A stretch of DNA of 64,000 bases from Breoghania sp. (GCF_963674635.1 NZ_OY771475.1:2666001-2730000), one strand, 5' to 3'; shown: positions 45,383 through 55,069, numbered from the stretch's first letter. Made by a program: numbers and translations. Notes: generated from the sequence alone by a model not told the origin.

Positions 45383-48300
45383 ATGAACACAAGAAAAACA
45401 CTGGCTTGCGGGCCTGGCAATGCGACAGGCTTCGCGGCGAACCGCCGGGCGCAGCCTGCCCCCACAGGACACGATCCCAACCTCCCGGCGGAACACGCGC
45501 GCGCCGCCCGCAGGCGCTCGCTGTCCCTTCTCGCCTCAACGGCCTTGTGCGCGGTGGTGATCCTGCCTCTGTCCAGCCAGATCGTTCACGCCGCCATCTA
45601 TACGGTCACAGAGGCAACCGATGATGGCAGCGGCACGGTCATCGGCTCGCTGAGTTGGGCAATTGCCAATGCAGGCGCCAGCGGAGATGTGATCGCAATT
45701 GATCCCGCCGTCACGGCCATCTCCGTCTCGGGCGCATTGCCAGCTTTCGCGACGGGCGTGACGGTCCAGGCGAGCGCCCCGGTCGCGATCACCGGTTCCC
45801 CATTTGCGGCATCGGGCACATCGCTGGTCCTGTCGGGCGGCGCCTCCACGAACGCGCTCACCGCCGCCTTGGAGGGCGCTGCGGCCGGCGAGAACGGGGC
45901 ACACGGTGGCAACGGAACGGACGCTGCCGCCAGCACTGCGGGAGACGCGGGAACAACAGCCCTTTCGGGGAGCGAATTTTCGGTGCTGCTAACCGGGTCC
46001 GCAACCGGCGGCAATGGCGGTGCAGGCGGCAGTGGCGCTTATGATTCCGGCAATGCGAACGCCAGCGGCGGTGGAGCCGGCGCAACTGCCGTCGCCGCTA
46101 GAGACGGCAGTATCGAGAACCGCGGCACAATCACGGGGGGACGCGGTGGCGACGGCGGCAATGGCGGCTTCCGTCACTCCAACAATGGCGGCAGGGGCGG
46201 CAACGGCGGTGCGGGTGGTGCCGGCATCGCGGGCAACAACCTCACTATCGAAAACTACGAAACGATCACGGGCGGTGCAGGCGGACGCGGGGGCGCGGGG
46301 GGTACTTCCATAATGGCCAGCGCGGGGCCGGCCGGAAGCGAAGGTTCTGGCGGGGTCGGCATTCTCGGATCGAACCTGACCATCGTCAATAAACGAGATA
46401 TTTTCGGCGGGCTCTCCGCAAGCGGCGTTCGTGCCAATGCCATTGAGTTCACCGGCGGCACTAACACCCTGGAGCTGTGGTCCGGTTCAAGTATCACCGG
46501 CAATGTCGTCGCGGGTGGCACGCACGACACGCTTATCATGGCAGGAGTCATCAGCCCTACCGCGAGCTTCAACCTGGCTGAAATCGGCACCAAATATACC
46601 GGCTTCGAGGCCATATCGAAGAAAGACGAGTCCGTCTGGGTCATGAGAGGCACGGCCGGCACCGCACTCGGCGACCTCACGGTTTCCGGCGGCGCTCTCA
46701 ATTTCGCCGAAGCGACGGCGACCATAAGCAATTTGCAGGTCGCGGATGGTCTCTTGGAGATCGTGGACGATTCCAGTCTCGACAGCTACCGCCTCTATCT
46801 CGGTGGTGACGCCGGGAAGACCGGCACGTTGATCCTCAGAGGAAGCGGAACGTCCCTGAGGAGCTCCAACAGTGCCTATCTTGGCTATGCGGACGGGGAT
46901 AGCGGGAGCCTGACCATCTCGGAGGGCGCCAGCCTGACCACCGGTTACAACGCCTTACTGGGCAATGTCGCGAACAGCACCGGTACCGTCAACGTGACGG
47001 GCACGAGCTCTTCCTGGTCAATTGATGATGATCTCCGCGTCGGGTACCGGGGCAGCGGCTCGCTTTCCATAGCGGAAGGGGCTGCGGTGTCGGTCGGGGA
47101 AGAAACCTTCGTCGGCAACCTGGGTGGGTCGGAGGGCACACTCAACATCACCGGACCGGGATCGTCCATGACCGCAAATGCCAACATGGTCGTTGGCTCC
47201 AGCGGCAACAGCAAGGGCACGGTAAACATCGTCCAGGGCGGCGTCCTCACGACATCGAAGTTGCTGATCCTGGGAGACGGGAGCGGTTCGAATGCCACGG
47301 TCACGGTGCAAGGCACAGGATCGTCGATCAATGCCGCCGGCATCGTGACCATCGGCCAGAACGGGCAAAGCGCCAACTTGACCCTGAAAGAGCGCGGCGC
47401 CTTGAATGCCGCCTCGACCGTCCATGTGGCGCGCTTCAGCGGCACGGGCGCCCTGAACATCGGTGCGGCCGCCGGTGAAACCGCATCCGCCGCCGGCACC
47501 CTGACCGCGAGTTCGCTCACCTTTGGAAACGGTAACGGATCGCTGGTCTTCAACCACACAGACAGCGCCTACGCCTTCGCCACCGACATCGTCGGCAGGG
47601 GGACGATCGTGGCCCATGCGGGCACCACGACCCTGACCGGCAACAACGCCGCCTTCACCGGTAGGACAGTGGTGAACGGCGGAACGTTGCGCGCAGGCGG
47701 CGCAAACGCATTCGCCGACAACACCCAATACGAGATCAATGGCGGCACCCTCGACCTCGCCGGCCATGACCTGACGGTGTCGCTGCTGTGGGGCACCGGC
47801 GGCACTCTGACCAGCACCGGCTCTGAGGCCGATCTCGTTCTGGATCAGGACGACGTCACCGGATTTTCCGGCGAAATCACCGGCCTGGGCACCTTCACGA
47901 AAACGGGTTTCGGGACCGTGTTCCTGCGCGGCAACACGACCGTTTCCGGCACGATCGGCGTTGATGAGGGCATCATCAGCATCGGTGGCGGGAAGACCAT
48001 GACAAGCGGGCGTGGTGCGATTACCGCAGCCGGCACCGGCGATGCCGATGTCGAGATCTCGGGTGAGGGAACGCGCTGGACCATCGGTACGGACCTGAAG
48101 CTCGGAGAGACCGGCGGCAGTGGAAGCGGCAACCTGTGGATCTGGAACAAGGGCATCGTCAGCGCCAACACGCTTGACGTCGGCAGCGCCTCAAGCGCCC
48201 GGGTTACAGTCTCGGGAACCGACAGCCGCCTTACGGTCGCCACGGCGGTGGTGGGCAGCGGCTCCGGCGGTCAGGGAAAGCTTGTGGTGTCGGAGGGGGG

Positions 48301-50215
48301 CGTCGCCGAAATCGGCGGCGGAACCGGGATCCTCGAACTCGGTGCAATTGCGGGCTCCAGTGGCACTCTGGTCTTTGGCGCAGAAGAAGGATCGGCACCG
48401 GTCGGCGCGGGGAAACTTTTGGCCGACACGGTTTCCGTTGGCGCAGGCGATGGCAAGATCGTCTTCAACCACACGGATGCGGCCTATGACTTTGCGGCGG
48501 ATGTCACCGGCGACGGCACGCTTGCCTTTGTCAGCGGCGAGACGCTGCTGTCGGGCGATTATTCCGGCTTCACCGGATCTGCCGAGATCTACCGCACCGG
48601 CGCGGTGCGACTTCAGTCGAACTTCAGCGGCGATGTCGGCCTGCATTCAGGGGTTATCTACACGCTCGATACGACGCTAGACGGCGGGTTCACCGTCAAT
48701 GAGGGCGCGCGGCTCCAGGGCGTGGGCACGGTCGGCGGCCTCTCGCTGGTCTCCGGCGGAACGCTTGCGCCCGGCAACTCGATCGGGACCATCAACGTGG
48801 CCGGCAACATCTCCTTCGGTCCGGGCAGCATCTACGCCATCGAGGTGGACGAGACCGGGCGGAGCGATCTGACGGCAGCAAGCGGACGGGTCGACCTGAC
48901 CGGCGGAACGGTCAATGTTTCGCTCTTGAGTGGAAGCACGCCTCCTCTTGCCCCCTCGACCCGCTACACGATCCTCACCGGCGCAGGCGGTGTCTTTGGA
49001 AGTTTTGACCACGTGACGGAGAACTTCGCTTTCCTGGATGCCGCGCTCATCTACCAGTCGAACGCGGTGGTGCTGGAACTGACCCGCAACAGCTCTAGCT
49101 TTGTCTCGCAGGCACAGACCGCCACGCAGCGGGCCGTTGCCACGAGCCTCGACAGTCCGGCAACGGCCGACACGCTCTATGGCGCGCTGATCGGCCTCGA
49201 CTCCGCATCGGCCCGGGCTGCCTATGACAGTCTGTCCGGCGAAATCCACGCCTCCCTGCCATCCCTGTTCGTGAGTGAAAGTGCCCGTCTGCGCGATGCG
49301 GTCACCAACCGCATTGCGAGCAGCTTCGCCAGCTTCGCGCCACGGGACACTGTGGCGGCTCGCTCGACCGCGCAGCCGCCACTCACCAACCTGCAGATCT
49401 GGGGGCAAATGCAGGGCACCTATGCTGTGTTCCAGGGCGATGGCAATGCCGCCCGGCTTTCGAGCACCACTGGCGGCGGGCTGATTGGTCTGGAATCCAA
49501 CCCGACGCGGGATATCAGGCTCGGCCTGTTGGCAGGCTTCAGCCAATCGACGGCAAGCATCGACAAGCGCGCTTCGAGTGCAAACTCGGAGAGCTTCACG
49601 CTTGGCGCCTATGGCGCGCTCCGTTCCGGCGCCCTCCGCGTCGAGGCCGGGGCCTCTCACAGCTGGCACGAAGTCTCGACCAACCGTCACGTCGCCTTTG
49701 GCGGCATCGACGAGACCCTGACCGCCGACTACGGATCGCGCACCGCGCAGGCCTTCGCGGACGTCTCCTATCGGTTCGAGACGCCCTGGCTCGCGCTTGA
49801 GCCCTATGCCGGCCTCGCGGCGGTTCACCACCATGCGGGCGCCGTGGAAGAGTCGGGATCCGCCGGGGTGGCGCTTTCCGGCAAGGCGTCTTCGCAGCTC
49901 TTCGGGTCAACAAACCTCGGCATGCGCCTGTCCAAGACCCTCGCGACCCGTGAGGGCATGACTACCGAGCTGACCGGGCGTCTCGGCTGGCAGCATGCCA
50001 TCGGAAGCGTTACAGCCCAGCGACGCCTCGCAATAGGGGGCGCGAACGCATTCTCCGTTCACGGCGCGCCGATCGATCGTGACAATGGCGTCCTGCAGGC
50101 GGGCCTTCGCTTCCATTTCAGCGACCGTGCAAAGCTCGGCCTCGCCTATCAAGGCCGCTTCGGGCGCAATGCACTGGAACAAGGCGCCAACGCAAGACTT
50201 GAGGTTCGCTTCTAG
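45383..50215 (+). CDS. Autotransporter (type Va secretion) with glycine-rich and beta-helix passenger
   Basis: A 1610-residue outer-membrane autotransporter. The N-terminus is extended: about 45 polar residues precede a hydrophobic core (SLSLLASTALCAVVILPLSS) and cleavage near VHA. Residues about 170-310 are rich in GGNGG and GGAGG runs, like PE-PGRS-type or adhesin repeats. Residues about 370-1190 are beta-helix, with repeated G-T-L-N/T-I-S/T-G patterns (LGYADGDSGSLTISEGA, NLGGSEGTLNITGPG) and autotransporter-associated strand repeats (TTLTGNNAAFTGRTVVNGGT). The barrel domain starts near residue 1333 (QIWGQMQGTYAVF) and ends with the expected C-terminal phenylalanine, RLEVRF. It starts ATG 45383 after GAGGGGG. 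Likely an adhesin or biofilm factor. Confidence 0.93.
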   Translation: MNTRKTLACGPGNATGFAANRRAQPAPTGHDPNLPAEHARAARRRSLSLLASTALCAVVILPLSSQIVHAAIYTVTEATDDGSGTVIGSLSWAIANAGASGDVIAIDPAVTAISVSGALPAFATGVTVQASAPVAITGSPFAASGTSLVLSGGASTNALTAALEGAAAGENGAHGGNGTDAAASTAGDAGTTALSGSEFSVLLTGSATGGNGGAGGSGAYDSGNANASGGGAGATAVAARDGSIENRGTITGGRGGDGGNGGFRHSNNGGRGGNGGAGGAGIAGNNLTIENYETITGGAGGRGGAGGTSIMASAGPAGSEGSGGVGILGSNLTIVNKRDIFGGLSASGVRANAIEFTGGTNTLELWSGSSITGNVVAGGTHDTLIMAGVISPTASFNLAEIGTKYTGFEAISKKDESVWVMRGTAGTALGDLTVSGGALNFAEATATISNLQVADGLLEIVDDSSLDSYRLYLGGDAGKTGTLILRGSGTSLRSSNSAYLGYADGDSGSLTISEGASLTTGYNALLGNVANSTGTVNVTGTSSSWSIDDDLRVGYRGSGSLSIAEGAAVSVGEETFVGNLGGSEGTLNITGPGSSMTANANMVVGSSGNSKGTVNIVQGGVLTTSKLLILGDGSGSNATVTVQGTGSSINAAGIVTIGQNGQSANLTLKERGALNAASTVHVARFSGTGALNIGAAAGETASAAGTLTASSLTFGNGNGSLVFNHTDSAYAFATDIVGRGTIVAHAGTTTLTGNNAAFTGRTVVNGGTLRAGGANAFADNTQYEINGGTLDLAGHDLTVSLLWGTGGTLTSTGSEADLVLDQDDVTGFSGEITGLGTFTKTGFGTVFLRGNTTVSGTIGVDEGIISIGGGKTMTSGRGAITAAGTGDADVEISGEGTRWTIGTDLKLGETGGSGSGNLWIWNKGIVSANTLDVGSASSARVTVSGTDSRLTVATAVVGSGSGGQGKLVVSEGGVAEIGGGTGILELGAIAGSSGTLVFGAEEGSAPVGAGKLLADTVSVGAGDGKIVFNHTDAAYDFAADVTGDGTLAFVSGETLLSGDYSGFTGSAEIYRTGAVRLQSNFSGDVGLHSGVIYTLDTTLDGGFTVNEGARLQGVGTVGGLSLVSGGTLAPGNSIGTINVAGNISFGPGSIYAIEVDETGRSDLTAASGRVDLTGGTVNVSLLSGSTPPLAPSTRYTILTGAGGVFGSFDHVTENFAFLDAALIYQSNAVVLELTRNSSSFVSQAQTATQRAVATSLDSPATADTLYGALIGLDSASARAAYDSLSGEIHASLPSLFVSESARLRDAVTNRIASSFASFAPRDTVAARSTAQPPLTNLQIWGQMQGTYAVFQGDGNAARLSSTTGGGLIGLESNPTRDIRLGLLAGFSQSTASIDKRASSANSESFTLGAYGALRSGALRVEAGASHSWHEVSTNRHVAFGGIDETLTADYGSRTAQAFADVSYRFETPWLALEPYAGLAAVHHHAGAVEESGSAGVALSGKASSQLFGSTNLGMRLSKTLATREGMTTELTGRLGWQHAIGSVTAQRRLAIGGANAFSVHGAPIDRDNGVLQAGLRFHFSDRAKLGLAYQGRFGRNALEQGANARLEVRF

Positions 50216-50284
50216 CGAACCTGCGGCCCGGCTCTACGACCGTGATCCGCCGATCGCGCTTGCAGCCCGCCCCTTGCCATACCA

Positions 50285-50318
50285 ACAACCAAAGGCCCTT
50301 TGGGCCTCTGGTTTTCAA
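50285..50318 (+). terminator. Probable terminator after the autotransporter gene
   Basis: Imperfect inverted repeat ACCAAAGGCCC / GGGCCTCTGGT around loop TTT, followed by TTTTC. About 70 bp after the autotransporter stop. Confidence 0.6.
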
Positions 50319-50352
50319 TGACAAATGGTCTTGCGGACAGTAGCCTGGCCGA

Positions 50353-51190
50353 ATGTCGAATGCCCCTTGGACCGATGAAGAAAACGATCTGATCGTCGCG
50401 GATTATTTCGCGATGCTCAAAGCGGATGTCATGGGACACCCCTACAGCAAGGCCGCGCATCGTCGCGCGCTTCTGCCATTGCTGGCTGGCCGCTCCGAGG
50501 GTTCGATCGAGTTCAAGCACCAGAATATCAGCGCGGTTTTGAAGGGACTCGGCGAGGACTGGATCCCCGGCTACAAGCCGGCGTTCAATTTTCAAATGGC
50601 GCTGGTCGACGCAGTGGCGCGGTGGTTGGCCATGAACCCCGCCTGGCTCGCCCGGTTACCGCACACGCGCCAGGAGACAGGTCTTCAGGAATCCGCACCG
50701 CTCTGGATCGGCCCGGCTCCCACGCGATCGAACCAGCCGCCCCCGCAGGAGCTGGAACAGATGCTTCACGTTGCACACACGTACGACGCGGCGGGCCGAG
50801 ACGCGCGCAACCGGACCCTTGGCCGCGCCGGTGAGGAGCGCATGCTTGCGCACGAGTGGACATCCCTGCGCATGGCGGGACGCGATGACCTTGCACGAAA
50901 GGTCCGATGGGTGTCCGAGGAGGACGGCGATGGCGCGGGCTATGACATCGCGATGTTTCGCGCCCGATGGTCAGACGCGCCTGATCGAAGTGAAGACGAC
51001 GAATGGTTGGGAACGCACGCCCTTCCATATTACCCGCAACGAGCTTGCTGTTGCGAATGCGCGCCGGTCTGAATGGTGTCTGGTCCGCCTCTGGAACTTC
51101 TCACGCGAACCCAAGGCATTTGAACTACTCCCACCGCTTGATGCCCACGTCAGCCTGACGGCGACCACATTCGAGGCGGGCTTTGCGTGA
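50353..51190 (+). pseudogene. Frameshifted DUF3883 / PD-(D/E)xK-like nuclease-family gene
   Basis: Two overlapping plus-strand frames make one protein of about 275 residues split by a one-base shift near 50955-50965. Frame one (from 50353) starts MSNAPWTDEENDLIVADYFA and runs to GAGYDIAMF. The C-terminal part continues in the next frame: APDGQTRLIEVKTTNGWERT, FHITRNELAVANARRSEWCL. This is the DUF3883 pattern: GYDI supplies the acidic residue and IEVKTT the ExK of a restriction-endonuclease-like fold. The shift falls between those two motifs, so the product as written lacks an intact active site. One extra base in TTTCGCGCCC would explain it. It could be a pseudogene, a sequencing error or recoding. 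Stands between the autotransporter and ackA. Confidence 0.8.
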
Positions 51191-51216
51191 TTTGAGCCCT
51201 CCAAAGGCTTCCGCAC

Positions 51217-52434
51217 TCAGCTGACTGCCTGTGAAGCGAGCAGGTCAAGCGTATGCAGGGCGATCATCAACTCCTCGTTGGTGGGGATCACGCGAACAGG
51301 CAGCGAAGCGTCGCTTGAAATCAGCCCTGCCCCGGCGTCGTTGCGCGCCGGATCGAGCAGGATTGCGAGCCAATCGAGATGCGCGCAGATCCGGGCTCGA
51401 ATGCCGATGCTGTTCTCCCCGATGCCCGCGGTAAAGACCATCCCGTCCAGCCCGCCGATCGAACAGGCCAGCGAGGCGACCTCCTTGGCAACCCGCAGGC
51501 AGAAAATCTCCACGGCCAGCTTGCAATGGGGATCGTCGCTTTCCTCCAGAACCCGCATATCGTTGGAAACGCCCGAGATCCCCAGCAGGCCGGACTGGTG
51601 GTAAAGCAGGTGCTCCAATTCATCCGCGCTCATCTCGAATTTGCGCATCAGATAAATGATGACGCCGGGATCAAGGCTGCCGCAGCGTGTGCCCATGGGC
51701 ACACCTTCCAGCACCGAAAAGCCCATGCTCGAATCGATACTCTTGCCGTCTTTCAGACCGCACAGGCTCGACCCGTTGCCCAGATGCGCGACGACGACGC
51801 GCCCCTTTGCAAGTTCCGGCAGGGTCTCGCCCAGGTAGCGGGCGATGTACTCGTAGGAAAGACCATGAAAGCCGTAGCGGTGGACGCCAGCTTCGCTGAG
51901 ATGACGGGGGATGGCATAAGTCGAACAGACGAGCGGCTGTGTGTGGTGGAAGGCGGTGTCGAAACAGGCTGCCTGCGGAAGGTCCGGGCGGCTCTCCTTG
52001 AGCGCCTTGATCGCAGCCACACTTTGCGGCTGGTGAAGGGGGGCGAGCGGGATAATGTTTTCCAGTTCAACCAGCACATCGTCTGTGATGATCGCCGGGC
52101 GATGGAGGTTGCGTCCGCCGTGAACCACGCGGTGCCCAGCCGCCAACAGAGGCAGATCAGAGGGCAGGTGCGTCTCGATCCATGCCAGCAGGTCCGGCAA
52201 AAGCACAGGTACGCCGCCGGTGTCGCGCTCCGCCCAGGAGGCACTGGCGATCACGTCCCCGTCGGCCGAGCGGGCCGATAGCCGCGCGTCCGTTCCGATG
52301 CCCGACAGTTGCCCGGAAAACAACGGAGCGACCTGCCCCGCCTTCGCGACACGGAAAGCCGTGAACTTCACGGACGATGAACCGCTGTTGAGCACAAGAA
52401 GAGATCCACAGTTCAAAGAGGAAGTGTCGAGCAT
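51217..52434 (-). CDS. ackA: Acetate/propionate kinase
   Basis: A 405-residue enzyme of the acetokinase family that moves phosphate between ATP and acetate or propionate. It has the family signature LVLNSGSSSVKF near the start and HRVVHGG, HLGNGSSLCG, TRCGSLDPGV and FTAGIGENS. Start ATG at 52434, with GGAGA 11 bases upstream. No phosphotransacetylase gene lies next to it. It stands alone, convergent with the frameshifted DUF3883 gene. Confidence 0.95.
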   Translation of the reverse strand: MLDTSSLNCGSLLVLNSGSSSVKFTAFRVAKAGQVAPLFSGQLSGIGTDARLSARSADGDVIASASWAERDTGGVPVLLPDLLAWIETHLPSDLPLLAAGHRVVHGGRNLHRPAIITDDVLVELENIIPLAPLHQPQSVAAIKALKESRPDLPQAACFDTAFHHTQPLVCSTYAIPRHLSEAGVHRYGFHGLSYEYIARYLGETLPELAKGRVVVAHLGNGSSLCGLKDGKSIDSSMGFSVLEGVPMGTRCGSLDPGVIIYLMRKFEMSADELEHLLYHQSGLLGISGVSNDMRVLEESDDPHCKLAVEIFCLRVAKEVASLACSIGGLDGMVFTAGIGENSIGIRARICAHLDWLAILLDPARNDAGAGLISSDASLPVRVIPTNEELMIALHTLDLLASQAVS

Positions 52435-52945
52435 GGTTCGCGGTCTCCAGGTTCGGCGCGGCGGCATCACCCTATTCTATTGCCAGTTTCGGGCAAGCCT
52501 TCCCGCTCCTTGCATTGCTTGACGCAGGCGCGAGGCGGGCCAGGCTGTGTGTAACAGGGGGCACGGACGCGCAAAGCACTCGAGACCGCACCGTCAGATG
52601 CCGCGGATTTCGCGATCCAGGCTCTTGCGCGCGCGTCCTCCATGCGCTTGGCGCAGACCCACGCCGCGTCGCAACGGCTTGTTTGGACCTCCTTCAAACG
52701 GACTTAAGCTCCAAATTCGGCTGACGAAAGAGCAGCCCCCTGATGATCAACCACAAAAAAACCCCCGGCGACCCAGGTCACCGGGGGCATTTGCCGAAAG
52801 GGATGGATGCTGCCTCCGGCACGCTGCCAAGAACATGTTCCGGCGCTTGCCGCACCCACCGCCGGGCACAATCTGCGTTCGGGGGACCCGCCTGCGCCCA
52901 GCTCAAGCGCCGACGCCGCCTGAAAGGCGGCGCACCGGCGACGGC
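52435..52945. other. Intergenic region with one terminator
   Basis: No gene is supported in these 511 bp between ackA and the small LuxR-type gene, apart from the terminator at 52754-52788. Confidence 0.4.
52754..52788 (-). terminator. Rho-independent terminator of the small LuxR-type gene
   Basis: On the minus strand the stem is CCCCCGGTGACC / TCGCCGGGGG (one mismatch) with loop TGGG, followed by seven T. About 160 bp after the stop at 52946. Confidence 0.85.
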
Positions 52946-53221
52946 TCAGGCCTCGGCCAGCGCAAGCCGTTCCATTCCCACCGGCTGCCTTGCAATAGGC
53001 AGGCACCATTGCGGGGTCACGTCGATCTCGCCCGCCATGATCGCCGCGACCACAGCCGATGACCGGTTCACGGCGCCAAGCTTGAACAAGACGTTCTTGA
53101 TGTGAAAATTCACCGTATTTGCGGATATTTTCAGAATATCGGAAATCTCTCTCGACGTTTTACCGTGAGCCGCCCAGGTCAGAACTTCCGCTTCCCGTTC
53201 CGTAAGCAATTTATCGGCCAT
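52946..53221 (-). CDS. Stand-alone LuxR/GerE-type HTH regulator
   Basis: A 91-residue protein made almost only of a LuxR-type DNA-binding domain: LTEREAEVLTWAAHGKTSRE, ISDILKISANTVNFHIKNVL and FKLGAVNRSSAVVAAIMAG. There is no receiver or autoinducer domain, as in GerE-like single-domain regulators. The C-terminal tail (TPQWCLPIARQPVGMERLAL) resembles the end of LuxR-type quorum regulators of alphaproteobacteria. It has an AT-rich upstream region and its own terminator. Its targets may include the neighbouring hydrolase or the biosynthetic operon. Confidence 0.83.
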   Translation of the reverse strand: MADKLLTEREAEVLTWAAHGKTSREISDILKISANTVNFHIKNVLFKLGAVNRSSAVVAAIMAGEIDVTPQWCLPIARQPVGMERLALAEA

Positions 53222-53364
53222 GGAATATACTCTCTATTCTATCGGTGCGAATTATTTCATTTTTATATTAATTGTTCAGATAAACTATATTTCGACTAAC
53301 GACCTCTATTCCTGATTTAGTGAACTTCTGAAACGTTATGATGCCGGGAACCCGGTGTCCATTA

Positions 53365-53387
53365 CCTCATAGGTATACCTCCTGAGG
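53365..53387. promoter_or_regulatory. Palindrome with GGTATACC core
   Basis: The perfect 10-bp palindrome AGGTATACCT (53371-53380) is flanked by CCTCA on the left and TGAGG on the right, so the symmetry covers about 23 bp. It lies about 145 bp upstream of the small LuxR-type gene. The same 8-bp core GGTATACC occurs at 54471-54478 in the TetR-hydrolase gap. Confidence 0.45.
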
Positions 53388-53486
53388 ACAGCCGGATGAT
53401 CAAGCCGAGAAAGCTCGGCGGGGAACCGCTATCGCCGCCAAATCCCCCTTCCAGCAGCGCCCCGAACCGTCCTGGAAATCCTCCCT

Positions 53487-54425
53487 TCACGGGTTCTCCT
53501 GCAAGAAGCGGGCGATCTTGTTCGGCCAGGGATTGACCCCGCCACGCAGCCACACAAGCGTATCGAGCCAGAAACCGCTGGAGTGACTGTCATGAAACAG
53601 GTTGAAGTGCCCGACCTTCTCCTGACCGACGTCCTTCGGGTTCAGGCACACGATCGTCCGTTTCGCGTTCGTGTAGTAGGAAAGCGTGCGTCCGATCGCC
53701 TCCGGCGTGCCGAATTCGTCATCCGACATGGAAAGCGCGAGGATCGGCGCCGTCACGGATCCTATGCGAGAGAGGACCTCCGACCTTTCGGTGACGTCAT
53801 AGGCCACTTCGAACCTCGGTCGGCGGAAGCTCCACTCATAGGCGACACCTGCGGGCAAGTCCTCCAGCCACCCCAGACGCTTGCCTGGGAAATAGCCGAC
53901 AATGGCGGTCAAGAGCGGCATGATCACATGCCATTTCAGGAACATGGTCACCCGGTGATTGCGCGCATAGTCGCCGAACCAGGCATATTGGGCACCGACC
54001 GTCAGCATGCGATCGAGCTGTGCCGCGCTCGCGGCCAGTCCGGGCAGATATCCGCCGACACTGTGGCCAACCACCTTGATGGGGGTACCGGGAAAGCGGC
54101 GCCGCATGAAATGGATCGCCGCCTCGAAATCCAGCGCCCCCCAATCTCGCCAGCGAAACTTGCATCCGGCGAGATTTGCAGGCCTCGACGCCCCGATCCC
54201 CCGATAATCGTAGGTCAGGACATCGAAACCACGTTCGGCGAGGAAACGGGCATACCTATGATAATATTTCGCCAATACGCCCGTAGCGTTATTGATGATC
54301 ACGCAACCATGCGGGCCCGGCCCTTCGCCATGCCAGACATGACCGCCAAGTGATACCCCATCGCTACAAGCGATGGATACCTCTTCTACTTTTATGTGCC
54401 GGTAATAGGATTCGCTCGTCATCAT
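53487..54425 (-). CDS. Alpha/beta hydrolase
   Basis: A 312-residue hydrolase of the serine-aminopeptidase/dienelactone-like group. It has DVLTYDYRGIGASRP (oxyanion region), the nucleophile elbow GHSVGGY, an acid segment ILALSMSDDEFGTPEA and a late histidine in EKVGHFNLFHDSHSSGFW. Start ATG at 54425; a second ATG follows at once. It is divergent from a TetR-family gene, with 71 bp between the starts, and an operator-like palindrome lies in that gap. That arrangement suggests the TetR protein represses it. Substrate unknown. Confidence 0.87.
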   Translation of the reverse strand: MMTSESYYRHIKVEEVSIACSDGVSLGGHVWHGEGPGPHGCVIINNATGVLAKYYHRYARFLAERGFDVLTYDYRGIGASRPANLAGCKFRWRDWGALDFEAAIHFMRRRFPGTPIKVVGHSVGGYLPGLAASAAQLDRMLTVGAQYAWFGDYARNHRVTMFLKWHVIMPLLTAIVGYFPGKRLGWLEDLPAGVAYEWSFRRPRFEVAYDVTERSEVLSRIGSVTAPILALSMSDDEFGTPEAIGRTLSYYTNAKRTIVCLNPKDVGQEKVGHFNLFHDSHSSGFWLDTLVWLRGGVNPWPNKIARFLQENP

Positions 54426-54459
54426 TCCTTGATGTTTACGCGCACCTGCGCTTTAGTAC

Positions 54460-54478
54460 ACTCACTAGTGGGTATACC
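54460..54478. promoter_or_regulatory. Probable TetR operator between hydrolase and tetR genes
   Basis: ACTCACTAGTGGGT (54460-54473) is a 14-bp palindrome with one mismatch around a perfect CACTAGTG. It runs directly into a second perfect palindrome, GGTATACC (54471-54478). It is in the 71-bp divergent gap, just before the GAGGAGG ribosome site of the TetR gene, so it could repress both genes. Confidence 0.55.
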
Positions 54479-54496
54479 GGAGAGGAGGCGTCTGAC

Positions 54497-55069
54497 ATGA
54501 CATCTACGAAGGAATCCATTGTAAATGCAGCAAAAAAGCTCTTTCGGAACGAGGGAATTCGTGACGTCAGCGTGGACATGATCGCGGCAGAGGCGAAGCT
54601 GACGAAACGGACGATCTACTATCACTTCCAGAGCAAAGACGACATTATCGCCGATTACCTGCGGGCCTGCGACGAACTGAACATCACGCAGTTCCAGACT
54701 TGGTTCAGGGAAACCGAGGGGACCGTTCCTGACAAGGTTCGCGGCATTTTCGAACGGCTGGAGACGCTCGCACGCAATCCACGCTGGAAGGGCTGCGGCT
54801 TTCTCAGGACGAGCGTCGAACTGGTGAAGACACCCGGCCACCCCGCCTTGCAGGCTGCGCGCCAGCACAAGAAACGCGTCGAAACCTGGCTGGCCAGCGA
54901 ACTGGAATCCTATGTGAGCCCCGGCGAGGCAGAGGCGATCGCAAAGGAGATCATGGTTCTCATGGAGGGCGCGTTCTCCACGGTTCTACTACACCGCGAC
55001 CCCTCTTACATACAGGTCGCCGGTGACATGGCGCGCCTGCTCGTGGAACGCATGCAGGCCGCCGGCTGA
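54497..55069 (+). CDS. TetR/AcrR-family transcriptional regulator
   Basis: A 190-residue repressor. The N-terminal HTH is DVSVDMIAAEAKLTKRTIYY followed by HFQSKDDIIADYL, the TetR signature. The C-terminal ligand-binding domain includes NPRWKGCGFLRTSVELVKTP. ATG at 54497 follows a strong GAGGAGG; the frame is open upstream, but that part covers the operator and the divergent gene start. It likely controls itself and the divergent hydrolase, and may influence the biosynthetic operon that begins 522 bp downstream. Confidence 0.92.
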   Translation: MTSTKESIVNAAKKLFRNEGIRDVSVDMIAAEAKLTKRTIYYHFQSKDDIIADYLRACDELNITQFQTWFRETEGTVPDKVRGIFERLETLARNPRWKGCGFLRTSVELVKTPGHPALQAARQHKKRVETWLASELESYVSPGEAEAIAKEIMVLMEGAFSTVLLHRDPSYIQVAGDMARLLVERMQAAG

